A stretch of 64,000 nucleotides of DNA from Muscardinus avellanarius (lineage: Eukaryota; Chordata; Mammalia; Rodentia; Gliridae). Below, one piece after another: positions 55,831 through 64,000 of this stretch. Below the pieces are notes generated by a model that saw only the letters and a list, made by a program, of their open reading frames with translations, was not told the DNA's origin and did not search any database. The stretch's first letter is position 1. Every line of letters begins with the position of its first letter. Position numbers and translations under genes: made by a program. The stretch covers positions 68,451,575 to 68,515,574 of the forward strand of contig OY726567.1 in assembly GCA_963383645.1 (NCBI GenBank), given 5' to 3'.

Positions 55831-56290
55831 CGTTGAGTTCCTTCTTAGGGAACTCCGTTTCATCTCGAGGAAACGCCAGGTTTCCTCTCAAGAAACCCCC
55901 GTTTCACTAGTCCAGGATGCACATCACTGTAAGAAAGAATGCTCCCTTTCTTGTCTGAATAACTCACCAGGGAACAGAAGGTGAAGAAGACAGTGAATCT
56001 CACGAGATTATGAGGCAGGCTCCACAGGCAAGCAGCAAGCTGTTTTTCTCCTAAGTCCTGAAGTCTGCAGTTCCTCTTTTTTTCTTGAAAATGCAACTTC
56101 TACTACCTTCCTTTTATACTGGAGAAAAATCAGCCAATTAACCTCATCTGGGCCACATTCCAGCGACACACCCTGACTTCAGGGCAGCTGAGTCTAATCC
56201 GGGATTCCTTCTGGGAACACACTCTGATCACTTTGATTGGATTGTATAGATGGTAGTAAAGCTATAACCTTCCTCTCAACTTGGAAGCAA
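55831..56290. other. Unassigned sequence after the LTR
   Basis: May be part of the same ERV interior. No gag, pol or env motif seen. Confidence 0.35.
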
Positions 56291-56344
56291 GTTGGTAAAG
56301 CTATTGTTTGTGTGTGTTTGTGTGCACACACACGTCCACACTTG

Positions 56345-56538
56345 TGCATTAGAAGGGATTGAACGCAGGAGCATTCTACCTCTAAGTTATACTTTTAGCA
56401 CTATTTTATTTTTAAATTTGAAACAGGGTCCCACTAAATTGTGGAAGAACTCACTTAAGTTACTGAGGCTGGCTGCCTCCCAAATATTACCTCTCAAGGA
56501 CTGAAATTAGAAGCATAGGCCACCATGCCCAGCGATGA
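56345..56538 (-). mobile_element. Old B1-dID SINE
   Basis: agggattgaacgcaggagcattctacctctaagttatac ... aaacagggtcccac ... aggccaccatgcccagc. Confidence 0.7.
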
Positions 56539-56574
56539 AACCATTTTTAAATTATAAACTGTTTTGCCGGGCGT

Positions 56575-56742
56575 GGTGGCGCATGCTAGTAATCCCCGCG
56601 CTTGGGAGGCAGAGACAGGAGGATCACGCACGTTCGAAGCCAGCCGCGCACGCTAGCTTAGGAGACCCTATTGTAAAAATAGGTCTGGGAGTGTAGCCCA
56701 GAGGTAGAAGGGCTTCCAGGAACCCCAGTACCACCAAAATAA
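56575..56742 (+). mobile_element. B1-dID SINE (cgcgcttggg subfamily)
   Basis: gccgggcgtggtggcgcatgctagtaatccccgcgcttggg ... Flanks taaattataaact and taaattataaactt. Confidence 0.92.
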
Positions 56743-57029
56743 ATAAATTATAAACTTTTTTTTTTTGGTTTCTAATACATTTACAAATATCCTTGAATGC
56801 ATTCCTGGACCTCAGGGCATCAAAGATCTGGGAACTCAGACAGGAACTAGACACACAGGTTTCATGAACATAAAACTAAAATGGCTTGAAGGAAAGCTAA
56901 ACTTAAAAATGAGAGAAAATGAGCAAATATGAAAGTTTGCAATTCAATAATAGTTTTTAAAAATAAATTGTTACCTTTGATAAGAAGAGTGTTCAGGCAC
57001 TGGTTACCTAGTACTTTCAAGAATATATC

Positions 57030-57215
57030 AATCCAGGTGTGGTGCTACACGCTTGTGATCCTAGTACTTGGGAGGCTGAGACAGGAGGATCACAGGTTCT
57101 TGGCCAACCTCAGAAACTTAGTGAGGTCCTGCACGATTTTGTGACATCATGTTTAAAAATAAAAAATAAAATAAAGTAAATATGGCTAGCTGTGGAGCTC
57201 TGAGGAGAAATTATG
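57030..57215 (+). mobile_element. Old B1-dID SINE
   Basis: tccaggtgtggtgctacacgcttgtgatcctagtacttgggagg, then a diverged right half (tggctagctgtggagctctgagg). Confidence 0.75.
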
Positions 57216-57299
57216 TCCCAGTACAGAAATAGAGAAGAGAGTACTCAGGATTTTCTAGAGGGCACGGGGTAAAAATTGAAGATTAAAGAAACATTGTGT

Positions 57300-58000
57300 A
57301 GCTTCTTCTCTCTGAGACTGAATCAAAACTGTACCAGTATTGGGAATGACCTAGGAAGATTTGGGAAAGCTCTGATTATTAATATATTTCAAAAGAAAAT
57401 AATTGGTATATTTCAAAATAGTTGTGTCAAAATGGCTGCAAACATGGGTAAAAAAATGACTTGATTTCTGCCTAAAACAGGCAGCTATTCCAATGTAAAT
57501 TAACCTAGCTCAAAGCAATTAAGCAGTCAAATGGAGGAGAGCTAGGACTTCTGCTTTCTAAAGAGATCTACATGATGATCTAGGGAGGATGGGGCAGGGT
57601 TTGACCTTGCCCTTCATGAAAGGAGACGCCTTGCCACACCTTGCTAGGGGAGGTACCTTACAGGGACGTTCACTAGTCAGAGTCACGCAAACAAGATGGA
57701 GGTCATGGGTATAAAATGCCGAGTCCACGTGTAAGCCCTTTGGTGTACTCATTTGAGTCATCCCTCCATGCCAGTCTAGTATGGAGCTGTTCCTGTTTTC
57801 TGTATTTCCATCTTTTAATAAACTTTTTAAAATCTTCAGCAAGAGTTTGGGTTAATGTGTATTTATACTTAGCTCAGAACAAGAATCCACGGTTTTTCTC
57901 TGTTTTACTGTTTGTGTAGTTGTGGTGGGGGAATTACTTCTCCCCTCACACACCAAACCCATTTCAACCACAACAAAAACCACATTTCCAGGTGCTGGCA
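57300..58000 (+). mobile_element. LTR, plus orientation, same family as 54231-54925
   Basis: U3 with gtcaaaatggctgcaaacatgg, a TATA-like gggtataaaatgccg (57707), polyadenylation region ttttaataaactttttaaaatc (57812) and a U5-like end. No internal retroviral genes adjoin it, and the relative at 54231 lies in the opposite orientation, so these are two separate solo LTRs or an inverted pair. Confidence 0.65.
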
Positions 58001-58112
58001 TGAGGCAGGAATACTGAGGGCAAGTCCTGGAAGTCAACTCAGAGATTGCCGTGAAGTAAAAACCAGAGATACAGGAATTTAGAACAGAAAAATAATTAAA
58101 AGGAATAGACCA

Positions 58113-58322
58113 GGCCGGGCGTGGTGGCGCACGCTTGTAATCCCCGCGCTTGTGAGGCAGAGACAGGAGGATCGCTCAGGTTCGAAGCCAGCCACGCGCG
58201 CTGGCTTAGGAGACCCTGTTTCCAAATATAAAATGTAAAAAGAGGTCTGGGAGTGTATCCTGGAGGTAGAAGGGCTTCCAGGAACCCCAGTACCACCAAA
58301 AAAAAAAAAAAAAAAAAAAAAA
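58113..58322 (+). mobile_element. B1-dID SINE (cgcgcttggg subfamily)
   Basis: gccgggcgtggtggcgcacgc... with a 25-base A tail. Flanks aaaaggaatagacca and aaaaggaatagaccc. Confidence 0.93.
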
Positions 58323-58532
58323 AGGAATAGACCCTGTCAGTGGCTCAGCAGGAGAGGGGAAGCTCTCCTCCAGGGACCTGAAAGTAGGGACCAGAGTAGG
58401 CTCTGCTGTCCAGCAAATTCACCATCTGAGCAGGGATCTTGACTGTGAGCCAGCATGGGAAAGAGAGATACAGACTTTCCAGGGGGTTTGGTGAAAGATG
58501 GGAAAAAAACCTGCCTGAAAAGAACTGTTGTG

Positions 58533-58702
58533 TGGCCGGGCTTGGAGACAAGAGGACCGGAGGGTCCTGCAGTTTTGAATCCAGCCTCGCTGGCTTAAGA
58601 GACCCTGTTTCCAAATAAAAAAATATAAAATAGGCCTGGGAGTGTAGCCCAGAGGTAGAAGGGTTCCATCTCCAGTACCACACACACACACACACACACA
58701 AA
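58533..58702 (+). mobile_element. B1-dID SINE with internal deletion
   Basis: tggccgggcttggagacaagaggaccgg lacks the centre of the B1 half; the right half and a (CA)n tail follow. Flanks aaaagaactgttgtgt on both sides. Confidence 0.88.
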
Positions 58703-58779
58703 ATAAAAGAACTGTTGTGTGCACTTTATGAGTAGATTAGAAACACATATGATTTTGCTTTATTTCTTCTCTGTGTTTG

Positions 58780-58805
58780 GTGTGTGTGTGTGTGTGTGTG
58801 TGTGT
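58780..58805 (+). repeat. (GT)n microsatellite
   Basis: About 13 GT repeats at the tail of the next SINE. Confidence 0.9.
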
Positions 58806-58896
58806 ATGGATTCCTGGGGATTGAACCCAGAGGCATTGTGCCTCTGAGCTATCCCCTCCGGCTTTACTTATTTTATATTTTGAAACAGGATCTTAC
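58806..58896 (-). mobile_element. B1-dID SINE, right half (split by an LTR element)
   Basis: ggattcctggggattgaacccagaggcattgtgcctctgagctatcc...gaaacaggatcttac. It continues at 61969 (cttactaagttgtggagagcctcac...ttacaggcacacacctg). Confidence 0.85.
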
Positions 58897-59178
58897 TGAA
58901 AGATATTGCGGGTCCCACTGGCGCACCGATACACGCGGAGATCCATAATAAATGATATGGATGTCTTTATTCATGGGAAGTCGGCCGCCAGCCCCCGCGT
59001 GCTCGCGGGGGCTGGTGGGGGAGAGCCCTTCTCTCTCTGTCTCTCTCGGGCTCCTCTCCGAACTCTGAACTCGCTTCTCCCCTGATCGGGAGGCGTGGTC
59101 CCCTCCGGGAATCACCGGGCTCCGCCTCCTAGCTTCTGGCCCTGCCCCTGCGGGGCAGGGGCGGGCTCAAACCTTTCA
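58897..59178 (-). repeat. 3' LTR of the non-autonomous element
   Basis: 282 bases. Plus-strand start tgaaagatattgcggg, end cgggctcaaacctttca. It has a 30-base GC/CT-rich segment absent from the other LTR (about 59000-59030) and about nine substitutions relative to it. The minus-strand motif AATAAAGACATCC is near 58960. Confidence 0.9.
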
Positions 59179-60844
59179 CTCCGACCTTTTTGACTAAAGG
59201 GGTAAAAGGGGCGATGATTGGCTCTTCTAGCGACTTCCTGCTGTGAAGGGGCATTGTCAGGGGCCCCAGAGGTCTGGAGAAATGGGAGTCTGAGCCGTTG
59301 GAAGGGGGCAGGTGGATGTGGTCACAGCGAGAGTTGAAGGTTACCCTGGAGAGCTTAGTGATATGCGCTTGAGGAGGCTTGAACAGGCAAGGGCCTTTTT
59401 CAAGGGCACTGTTTCAGTGGCCCTCCTGGCCACACGCCAGGCACAGTCTGATTGGTGGGCGTGGCTTCGCCCCACTTCAGGCAGGCTCCGGGAGGTAGTC
59501 GTCGTTGCAGTCCTCCACACCTAGGTGGCTCTGCAGAGGGCTGAGCCACCACCGCCAGCCAAAGGGCAGCTACCAGAGATCTACCTTTTGGCAAAGTTGG
59601 AGTGTATGCTCCATCTCCGCCTGTTTCTCTCTGGAATTAAAACTTTAGATGCCATGTTAAGGTTCTGTCAGCTGCGACAGACCTACACTCACACACAAAG
59701 AGCGCATCCTGGGGCGGGTGTCCGGCAAGAATGGCAATGCGGACTCCCCAAGGGCAGACAGAGGGTGTTGCCCCAACCCTGGCCTGGCCCCGGCGTTTCC
59801 TGCAGCACCTAGGGCGTGCCCAAGTGGGCCGGAAAGGGAGCCAGAAGCCAAGTGCATTTAGGACCGTGCAGAGCGGCCAGGCAGCTGCCCAACAAAATTG
59901 CAGTCTGGTGGGGACCAATATGGCGACTGTGATGTCACCAGGCAGCGACTGCGCGCCATCACAAAATGGCAGCTGGCGGGAAAATAAATGGCAGCTGATG
60001 GGGGAGAGCATTTGGAGGGATACCAGACCGCTTAGAAAAGTTCCTAACTATTCCTGGGCCACCGCAACCCATTTCCCAACTCGTATCAAGGCAGACAGGC
60101 TCTCAGGGCATCTGCTAGTTTAAAGGTTTGACTCCCCATAATTGGTTCGTGGGCGGAAACAAAGAACAGGAAATGGGCGTCCCCGATTTCCCTGCTCAAT
60201 CGTTTGGAAACGAAGGTTAAGAGATAGGGAAGAACGTCTTCATTCCTTCTCAAAACCGGAGGATGACCTGGTCATCCGGAGGGTGGTCCCAGTGGACCAG
60301 GGGACAATGGGTCACCAAGCGCTTGGATTTTGGGGTCCCAGTGGACCAGAAGACCCAAGTCCAGAACCCGCTAACCAAGGGAAGGAGGCAGTTTACTGGA
60401 GTATAGCATTGTCGGCCAGCGCTGGCTGTGACAGAAGCGCTGAGAAGCCGCTGGGGGTGCGGTGGATCTGGGGCGCGCAGATGCTGGTGGCTGGTGTGGA
60501 CTGCACTGGCGGCTGGCGCAGGCGGGATCAGTAGGGGTGCTCAGGCGGTATGGCTTGCTGGGCCCGTGGCGTGGAGACAAAATGGCTTCCAAGCGCGCAC
60601 CAGACGCTGAGGCTGGGCCCCGAGGAGCACTGCCAGTGAGCCTGGCTCGGGGCGGGCGGGGCAAACCGGCCAGAGGTCCCGGCGGTGACCGGAGCGCCAA
60701 GCTGGAATGGTGGCTTTAGGAGGTCCAAGCGGCAGGCAGAGGTCCTGGCCCGCACAGGCGGTTGGCAGGCAGAGCAGGTGCCAAGCCGCCTGGCTCGGGC
60801 CAGAAAGATGGCCGCCGACTCCTAGGATTGGTTAGGAGTGGAAA

Positions 60845-61135
60845 GTGGGAGGGATTAAAGATGGCGAGGCCTCCAGTGAGGCCATGAGGTGGGAGGGGTT
60901 AAAGATGGCGAGGCCTCCAGTAAGGCCATGAGGTGGGAGGGGTTCAAGATGGCAAGGCCTCCAGTGAGGCCATGAGGTGGGAGGGGTTAAGGATGGCGAG
61001 GCCTCCAGTGAGGCCATGAGGTGGGAGGGATTAAAGATGGCGAGGCCTCCAGTGAGGCCATGAGGTGGGAGGGGTTAAAGATGGTGAGGCCTCCAGTGAG
61101 GCCATGAGGTGGGAGGGGTTAAGGATGGTGGGGCC
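60845..61135 (+). repeat. 44-bp tandem array with a repeated YY1-like motif
   Basis: Seven units begin at 60857, 60901, 60945, 60989, 61033, 61077 and 61121, exactly 44 bases apart, each of the form aaagatggcgaggcctcc(...)ggtgggaggggtt. AAGATGGCG resembles the YY1 consensus. Variants: caagatggcaagg, aaggatggcgagg, aaagatggtgagg. Three more matches outside the register lie at 60804, 61136 and 61168. Confidence 0.92.
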
Positions 61136-61696
61136 GAGATGGCGGCCCCCCAGTGATTCCACGTGTCCAAGATGGCGGGCCAAAGCTGGCGACCCCCCAC
61201 CCCCAAGTAATTCCATGTGGCTGCTTACCGGAATGGCCAGGCCCAGGCAGCGGGGGTGGGCGGGCACAGGGTGAAGGGTGCCAGGGCGCGAGTCCGAGTG
61301 GAGGAACCAGCTGGAGCGCGGGCTGGACTTGGTGGGCCAGGGGCTGTTTAGCAGAGTTATAGCCGCCTAGATGGAGGAGGCAGGCGGCCCCGGCAGGCGG
61401 GTCTAAGCAACGCCAGGCGCAGAGAAGACATAGGCGCGTGGCGTGGCGTGGTCCGTGGGCAGCGCAGTCCCATCCCGGCGGCGGGCGGCGTGGGCGGGCG
61501 GCGCGGGCCCGTCCTGGCGGCGCCGCTATCTTCTTTTAGCTTTTGCAGAAGCCGGCAGGGCGGGCGGGCGCGCAGAGAAGGGATGGAGCCGGAGTGGCCC
61601 ATGCCTTTGTGTAAAGTCCGAGCATAGAGTGTGAGCCACAGGCAGAGCAGATGGGGATACAATAAGCGCAGATCCAAGCCAGGTCCCATAAGTCCG

Positions 61697-61714
61697 GTAC
61701 GGGTTTCGGTACCA
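61697..61714 (-). promoter_or_regulatory. Primer binding site, tRNA-Phe-like
   Basis: Minus strand TGGTACCGAAACCCGTAC, two bases inside the right LTR. The first 15 bases differ at one position from the tRNA-Phe complement TGGTGCCGAAACCCG used by IAP-type elements. Confidence 0.75.
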
Positions 61715-61716
61715 AT

Positions 61717-61968
61717 TGAAAGATATCGCGGGTCCCACTGGCGCACAGATACACGCGGAGATCCATAATAAATGATATGGATGTCTTTATTCGTGGGAAG
61801 TCGGCCGCCAGCCCCTGCGTGCTCTCTGTCTCTCTCGGGCTCCTCTCCGAACTCTGAACTTGCTTCTCCCCTGATCGGGAGGCGTGGTCCCCTCCGGGAA
61901 TCACCAGGCTCCGCCTCCTAGCTTCCGGTCCTGCCCCCTGCGGGGCAGGGGCGGGCTCGAACCTTTCA
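61717..61968 (-). repeat. 5' LTR of the non-autonomous element
   Basis: 252 bases, the shorter LTR copy, start tgaaagatatcgcggg, end cgggctcgaacctttca on the plus strand. Confidence 0.9.
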
Positions 61969-62085
61969 CTTACTAAGTTGTGGAGAGCCTCACTAAATTG
62001 CTAAAACTGGATGGCAACCTGCAATCCTCCTATCTCTGGCTGCCAAGTTCTAAGATTACAGGCACACACCTGTAATCTTAAATCT
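61969..62085 (-). mobile_element. Remainder of the SINE interrupted by the LTR element
   Basis: cttactaagttgtggagagcctcactaaattgc ... gattacaggcacacacctg is the B1 half matching the piece at 58806-58896. Confidence 0.85.
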
Positions 62086-62337
62086 TAACACCAAGTTTAG
62101 CTTACAATTTCTTTTTAATTGGTTCTTGCTTTTCTTTCTCTCTATGTACCTAATCCTCAGTGGCCACTCAATACTTTTCATTTTATATATTCATGCATAC
62201 CCATGCCAGGAGTCAACCTGGACACAATATAGAGACTAACGCAAACTCTGGGGCAGCTCTGAGTGGTGACTGGATCCAGAGCCACCAGTCTCTGGAATGC
62301 AGAGCAGAGGGGAGCCAGTAGGGCTTTCATTTGATGC

Positions 62338-62531
62338 TAGGGGTTGTGGTGGCACATGCCTGTAATCTTAACATTTCGGAGACTGAGAAAGGAGGATTGT
62401 AGGTTTGAGAACAATCTCACCAAGTAGTGAGGCTCATCAACTTAGCAGACCTTGTTTCAAAATAAAAGTAAAAAATAGTGCTGGGAATGTAGCTTGGAGT
62501 TAGAACAGGAGAATGCCCCTGGGTTCAATCC

Positions 62532-62579
<48 letters not shown>
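62338..62579 (+). mobile_element. B1-dID SINE with (CA)n tail
   Basis: aggggttgtggtggcacatgcctgtaatcttaacatttcgg ... gctgggaatgtagcttggag; a (CA)19-type tail lies at 62541-62579. Confidence 0.85.
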
Positions 62580-62581
<2 letters not shown>

Positions 62582-62833
62582 CAATAGGTAATCGTCAGTT
62601 TTTCTCCATTTGGGTTTCAATTAATTATTTTCAGGATTTTGAGATAGTATGAGTAGCTAATAAAAACAGTAACTGTCACCTGAGAGAAGACTATGAAAAT
62701 TGGGATCCTTGTCTTTTCTTGTTTCTTCTTTGAGGAAAAGAGACGGTGTAAGAGAAAAATTATAATGACTGAATTTCAATTTCTCAGTAAAGAGGAAAAG
62801 GCATGAGAAACATTTCACTGAAGAAATGGTTAC

Positions 62834-63253
62834 CTGGAAATACCCAAACTTGCACGTAAATCAGGCGTTTTGTAAGTCTTTAAGAGAGAAAGCCTATATT
62901 GTAGAGAACATGTCTCTTCCGGAGTTAGTAAATCTGAGGAGTGTTTCATGGTGTAGGAATGGAGCCTAATACTTCTGAGAAAAAAGGAAGATACAGCCTT
63001 GATAAGGTAGTCTACTTGATGGTCAGAGGGTTGGACTATTTCTGTGGGTAAGGAATGTAGAAGCAGTGGACACATATGCTGAACTTTACCATTTCCTTTA
63101 ATGTCCAAAGAGCATTTAACAATAGGCTAAGCTCGGCACTGCTTGAGATCATTTGGTCCATGGCTTGCAAGAAACTGCAAGTCACATGGAAGATCAGCAG
63201 AAGAAAAAGGAGGGCCCCTGAGATGACCAAATGACCAGTAACTGCAACCAAAC
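62834..63253 (-). other. Weak candidate exon
   Basis: On the minus strand an acceptor-like ttctctttgttgcag precedes 63253 and a donor-like caggtaacc follows 62834. The first frame encodes a hydrophobic stretch (HLVISGALLFLLLIFHVTC) and then stops near 63036. No family recognised; it may be a relic exon or chance. Confidence 0.2.
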
Positions 63254-63357
63254 CTGCAACAAAGAGAAGTCCTTTCTAGGTCAGAGTCATGAAGATGATT
63301 CAGAACAAGATTTTATTCTTCAAAGTCTTAAGGATTTGCCTCAGTGGTTCATCTTTT

Positions 63358-63552
63358 TTTTTTTTTTGGCAGTACTGGGGATGGAATCCAGGAGCATACA
63401 CCCCCAGCCCTATTTTTTTATTTTGAAACAGGGTCTCACTGAGTTTCAAAGGGCCTCAGTAAGTAGCTGCAGCTATCTGCGAACCACCATCCTCCTGTCT
63501 CAGCCTCCAGAATGCTGAGATTACAAGCATGCGCCACCACACCTGGCTAGCC
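63358..63552 (-). mobile_element. B1-dID SINE
   Basis: tggcagtactggggatggaatccaggagcata...gcatgcgccaccacacctggct. Flanks ttcatctttt and cccatctttt. Confidence 0.88.
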
Positions 63553-63659
63553 CATCTTTTAAAAACAGAACATTTTCACAGCCTCAGGAGCCTTTAACTG
63601 AAGCTCTTCATGTGCCTAGTCCTTTGTTCATGATCTACAATTTACACAAAAGGAATTTT

Positions 63660-63872
63660 TTTTTTTTTGCAGGTTTAGAGATGGAACCCAGGGGCATTTG
63701 ACCTCTGAGCTACACCCTCTGCCCTATTTTTTTTATTCTTTATTTTGAGACAGGGTCTCACTAAGTTACAGAGGGCCTCACTAAGTAGCTGAGGCTGTCC
63801 GCGAACCCCGATCTTCTGGTCTCAACCTCCCGAATGCTGGGATTACAAGCATGTGCTACCAGGCCCGGTGGC
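63660..63872 (-). mobile_element. B1-dID SINE (cagcattcggg subfamily)
   Basis: tgcaggtttagagatggaacccaggggcatttgacctctg...gcatgtgctaccaggcccggtg. Flanks acacaaaaggaattttt and cacaaaagggatttt. Confidence 0.92.
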
Positions 63873-63934
63873 ACAAAAGGGATTTTAATAGCAATGCATT
63901 TACTGAGTGCTTCCCCTCTTGGCCAGGGACTTTT

Positions 63935-64000
63935 TTTTTAAAAAATTCTTTTATTGGTGCATTGTAGTCATACATCTTAATGGGGTACAAATGGTAGAGG
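63935..64000 (-). mobile_element. L1 3' end, cut by the window edge
   Basis: ttttattggtgcattgtagtcatacatcttaatggggtacaaatggtagagg is the recurrent antisense L1 3' terminus. Confidence 0.8.

Larger units (their letters stand above)
58897..61968 (-). mobile_element. Non-autonomous LTR retrotransposon, 3.07 kb
   Basis: Two direct LTRs (58897-59178 and 61717-61968) with TG...CA ends enclose 2.54 kb. The 5-bp target duplication cttac (58892-58896 and 61969-61973) lies in a SINE. Element orientation is minus: a phenylalanine-tRNA-like primer site (61697-61714) lies inside the right LTR. The interior is GC-rich, has no gag/pro/pol/env motif on either strand, and carries a 44-bp tandem array. The short ORFs (59731-60123, 60142-60534 and others) show no domain. 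It must have been mobilised in trans by an unknown autonomous relative. Confidence 0.85.

Noticed and set aside
55457..55984. 175-codon ORF and overlapping ORFs on both strands
   Set aside because: Explained by the three tandem units of an LTR.
59525..60534. 95- to 130-codon ORFs inside the gene-less LTR element
   Set aside because: GC-rich open frames on both strands without retroviral or other motifs.
60845..61135. 44-bp array considered as a CRISPR array or a satellite
   Set aside because: Contiguous units with no unique spacers, inside an LTR element of a mammalian genome.

Overview
The window is mammalian nuclear DNA, most likely from a squirrel-family rodent (Sciuridae, such as a ground squirrel or marmot). 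This rests on more than 40 copies of a dimeric SINE whose left half is B1-like (gccgggcgtggtggcgcacgc...) and whose right half is ID-like (...ggtctgggagtgtagcccggaggtag...). That is the B1-dID architecture described for squirrels and some other non-murid rodents. Intron-bearing USP17/Dub-like deubiquitinase genes and antisense rodent-type L1 3' ends agree. The species assignment is inference.

Layout. 1-8.5 kb: SINEs, an unusual L1-3'-end/GC-repeat composite retroposon (1457-2191), a processed FAM81A pseudogene split by a SINE (4621-6112), and a GC-rich retroposed mRNA-like tail. 8.6-22.8 kb: a large inverted repeat centred near 15,642. Its two near-identical ~3.3-kb arms (10560-13850 and 17435-20725) each carry a complete USP17-like deubiquitinase gene. 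Each gene has a TATA box, a 9-codon first exon, a 791-bp intron and a catalytic second exon, giving 493 aa. The genes are transcribed divergently, away from a 3.6-kb spacer. Older, more diverged homology extends outside the arms, and three decayed USP17L 5' fragments lie in the flanks and spacer. 23-40 kb: gene-poor DNA with SINEs, microsatellites, L1 remnants, an ERV 3' end (LTR plus env transmembrane tail) and an AFF-family-like pseudogene fragment. 40.5-42.6 kb: a decayed KRAB zinc-finger gene on the minus strand. 45.8-52.7 kb: a very young endogenous betaretrovirus-like provirus on the minus strand. Its 356-bp LTRs look identical, it has a 6-bp target duplication, intact gag, pro/dUTPase and pol ORFs linked by two -1 frameshift sites, and only a remnant of env. 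54-58 kb: older LTR elements. 58.9-62.0 kb: a 3.07-kb non-autonomous LTR element with no recognisable genes but with a 44-bp tandem array that repeats a YY1-like motif. 62-64 kb: SINEs, a weak candidate exon and an L1 3' end.

The only convincing intact host genes are the two USP17L copies. The provirus has an intact gag-pro-pol frame set but could not make a normal envelope. Everything else is repeat, relic or unassigned intergenic sequence. Coordinates of old repeats are accurate to roughly 10-30 bases.
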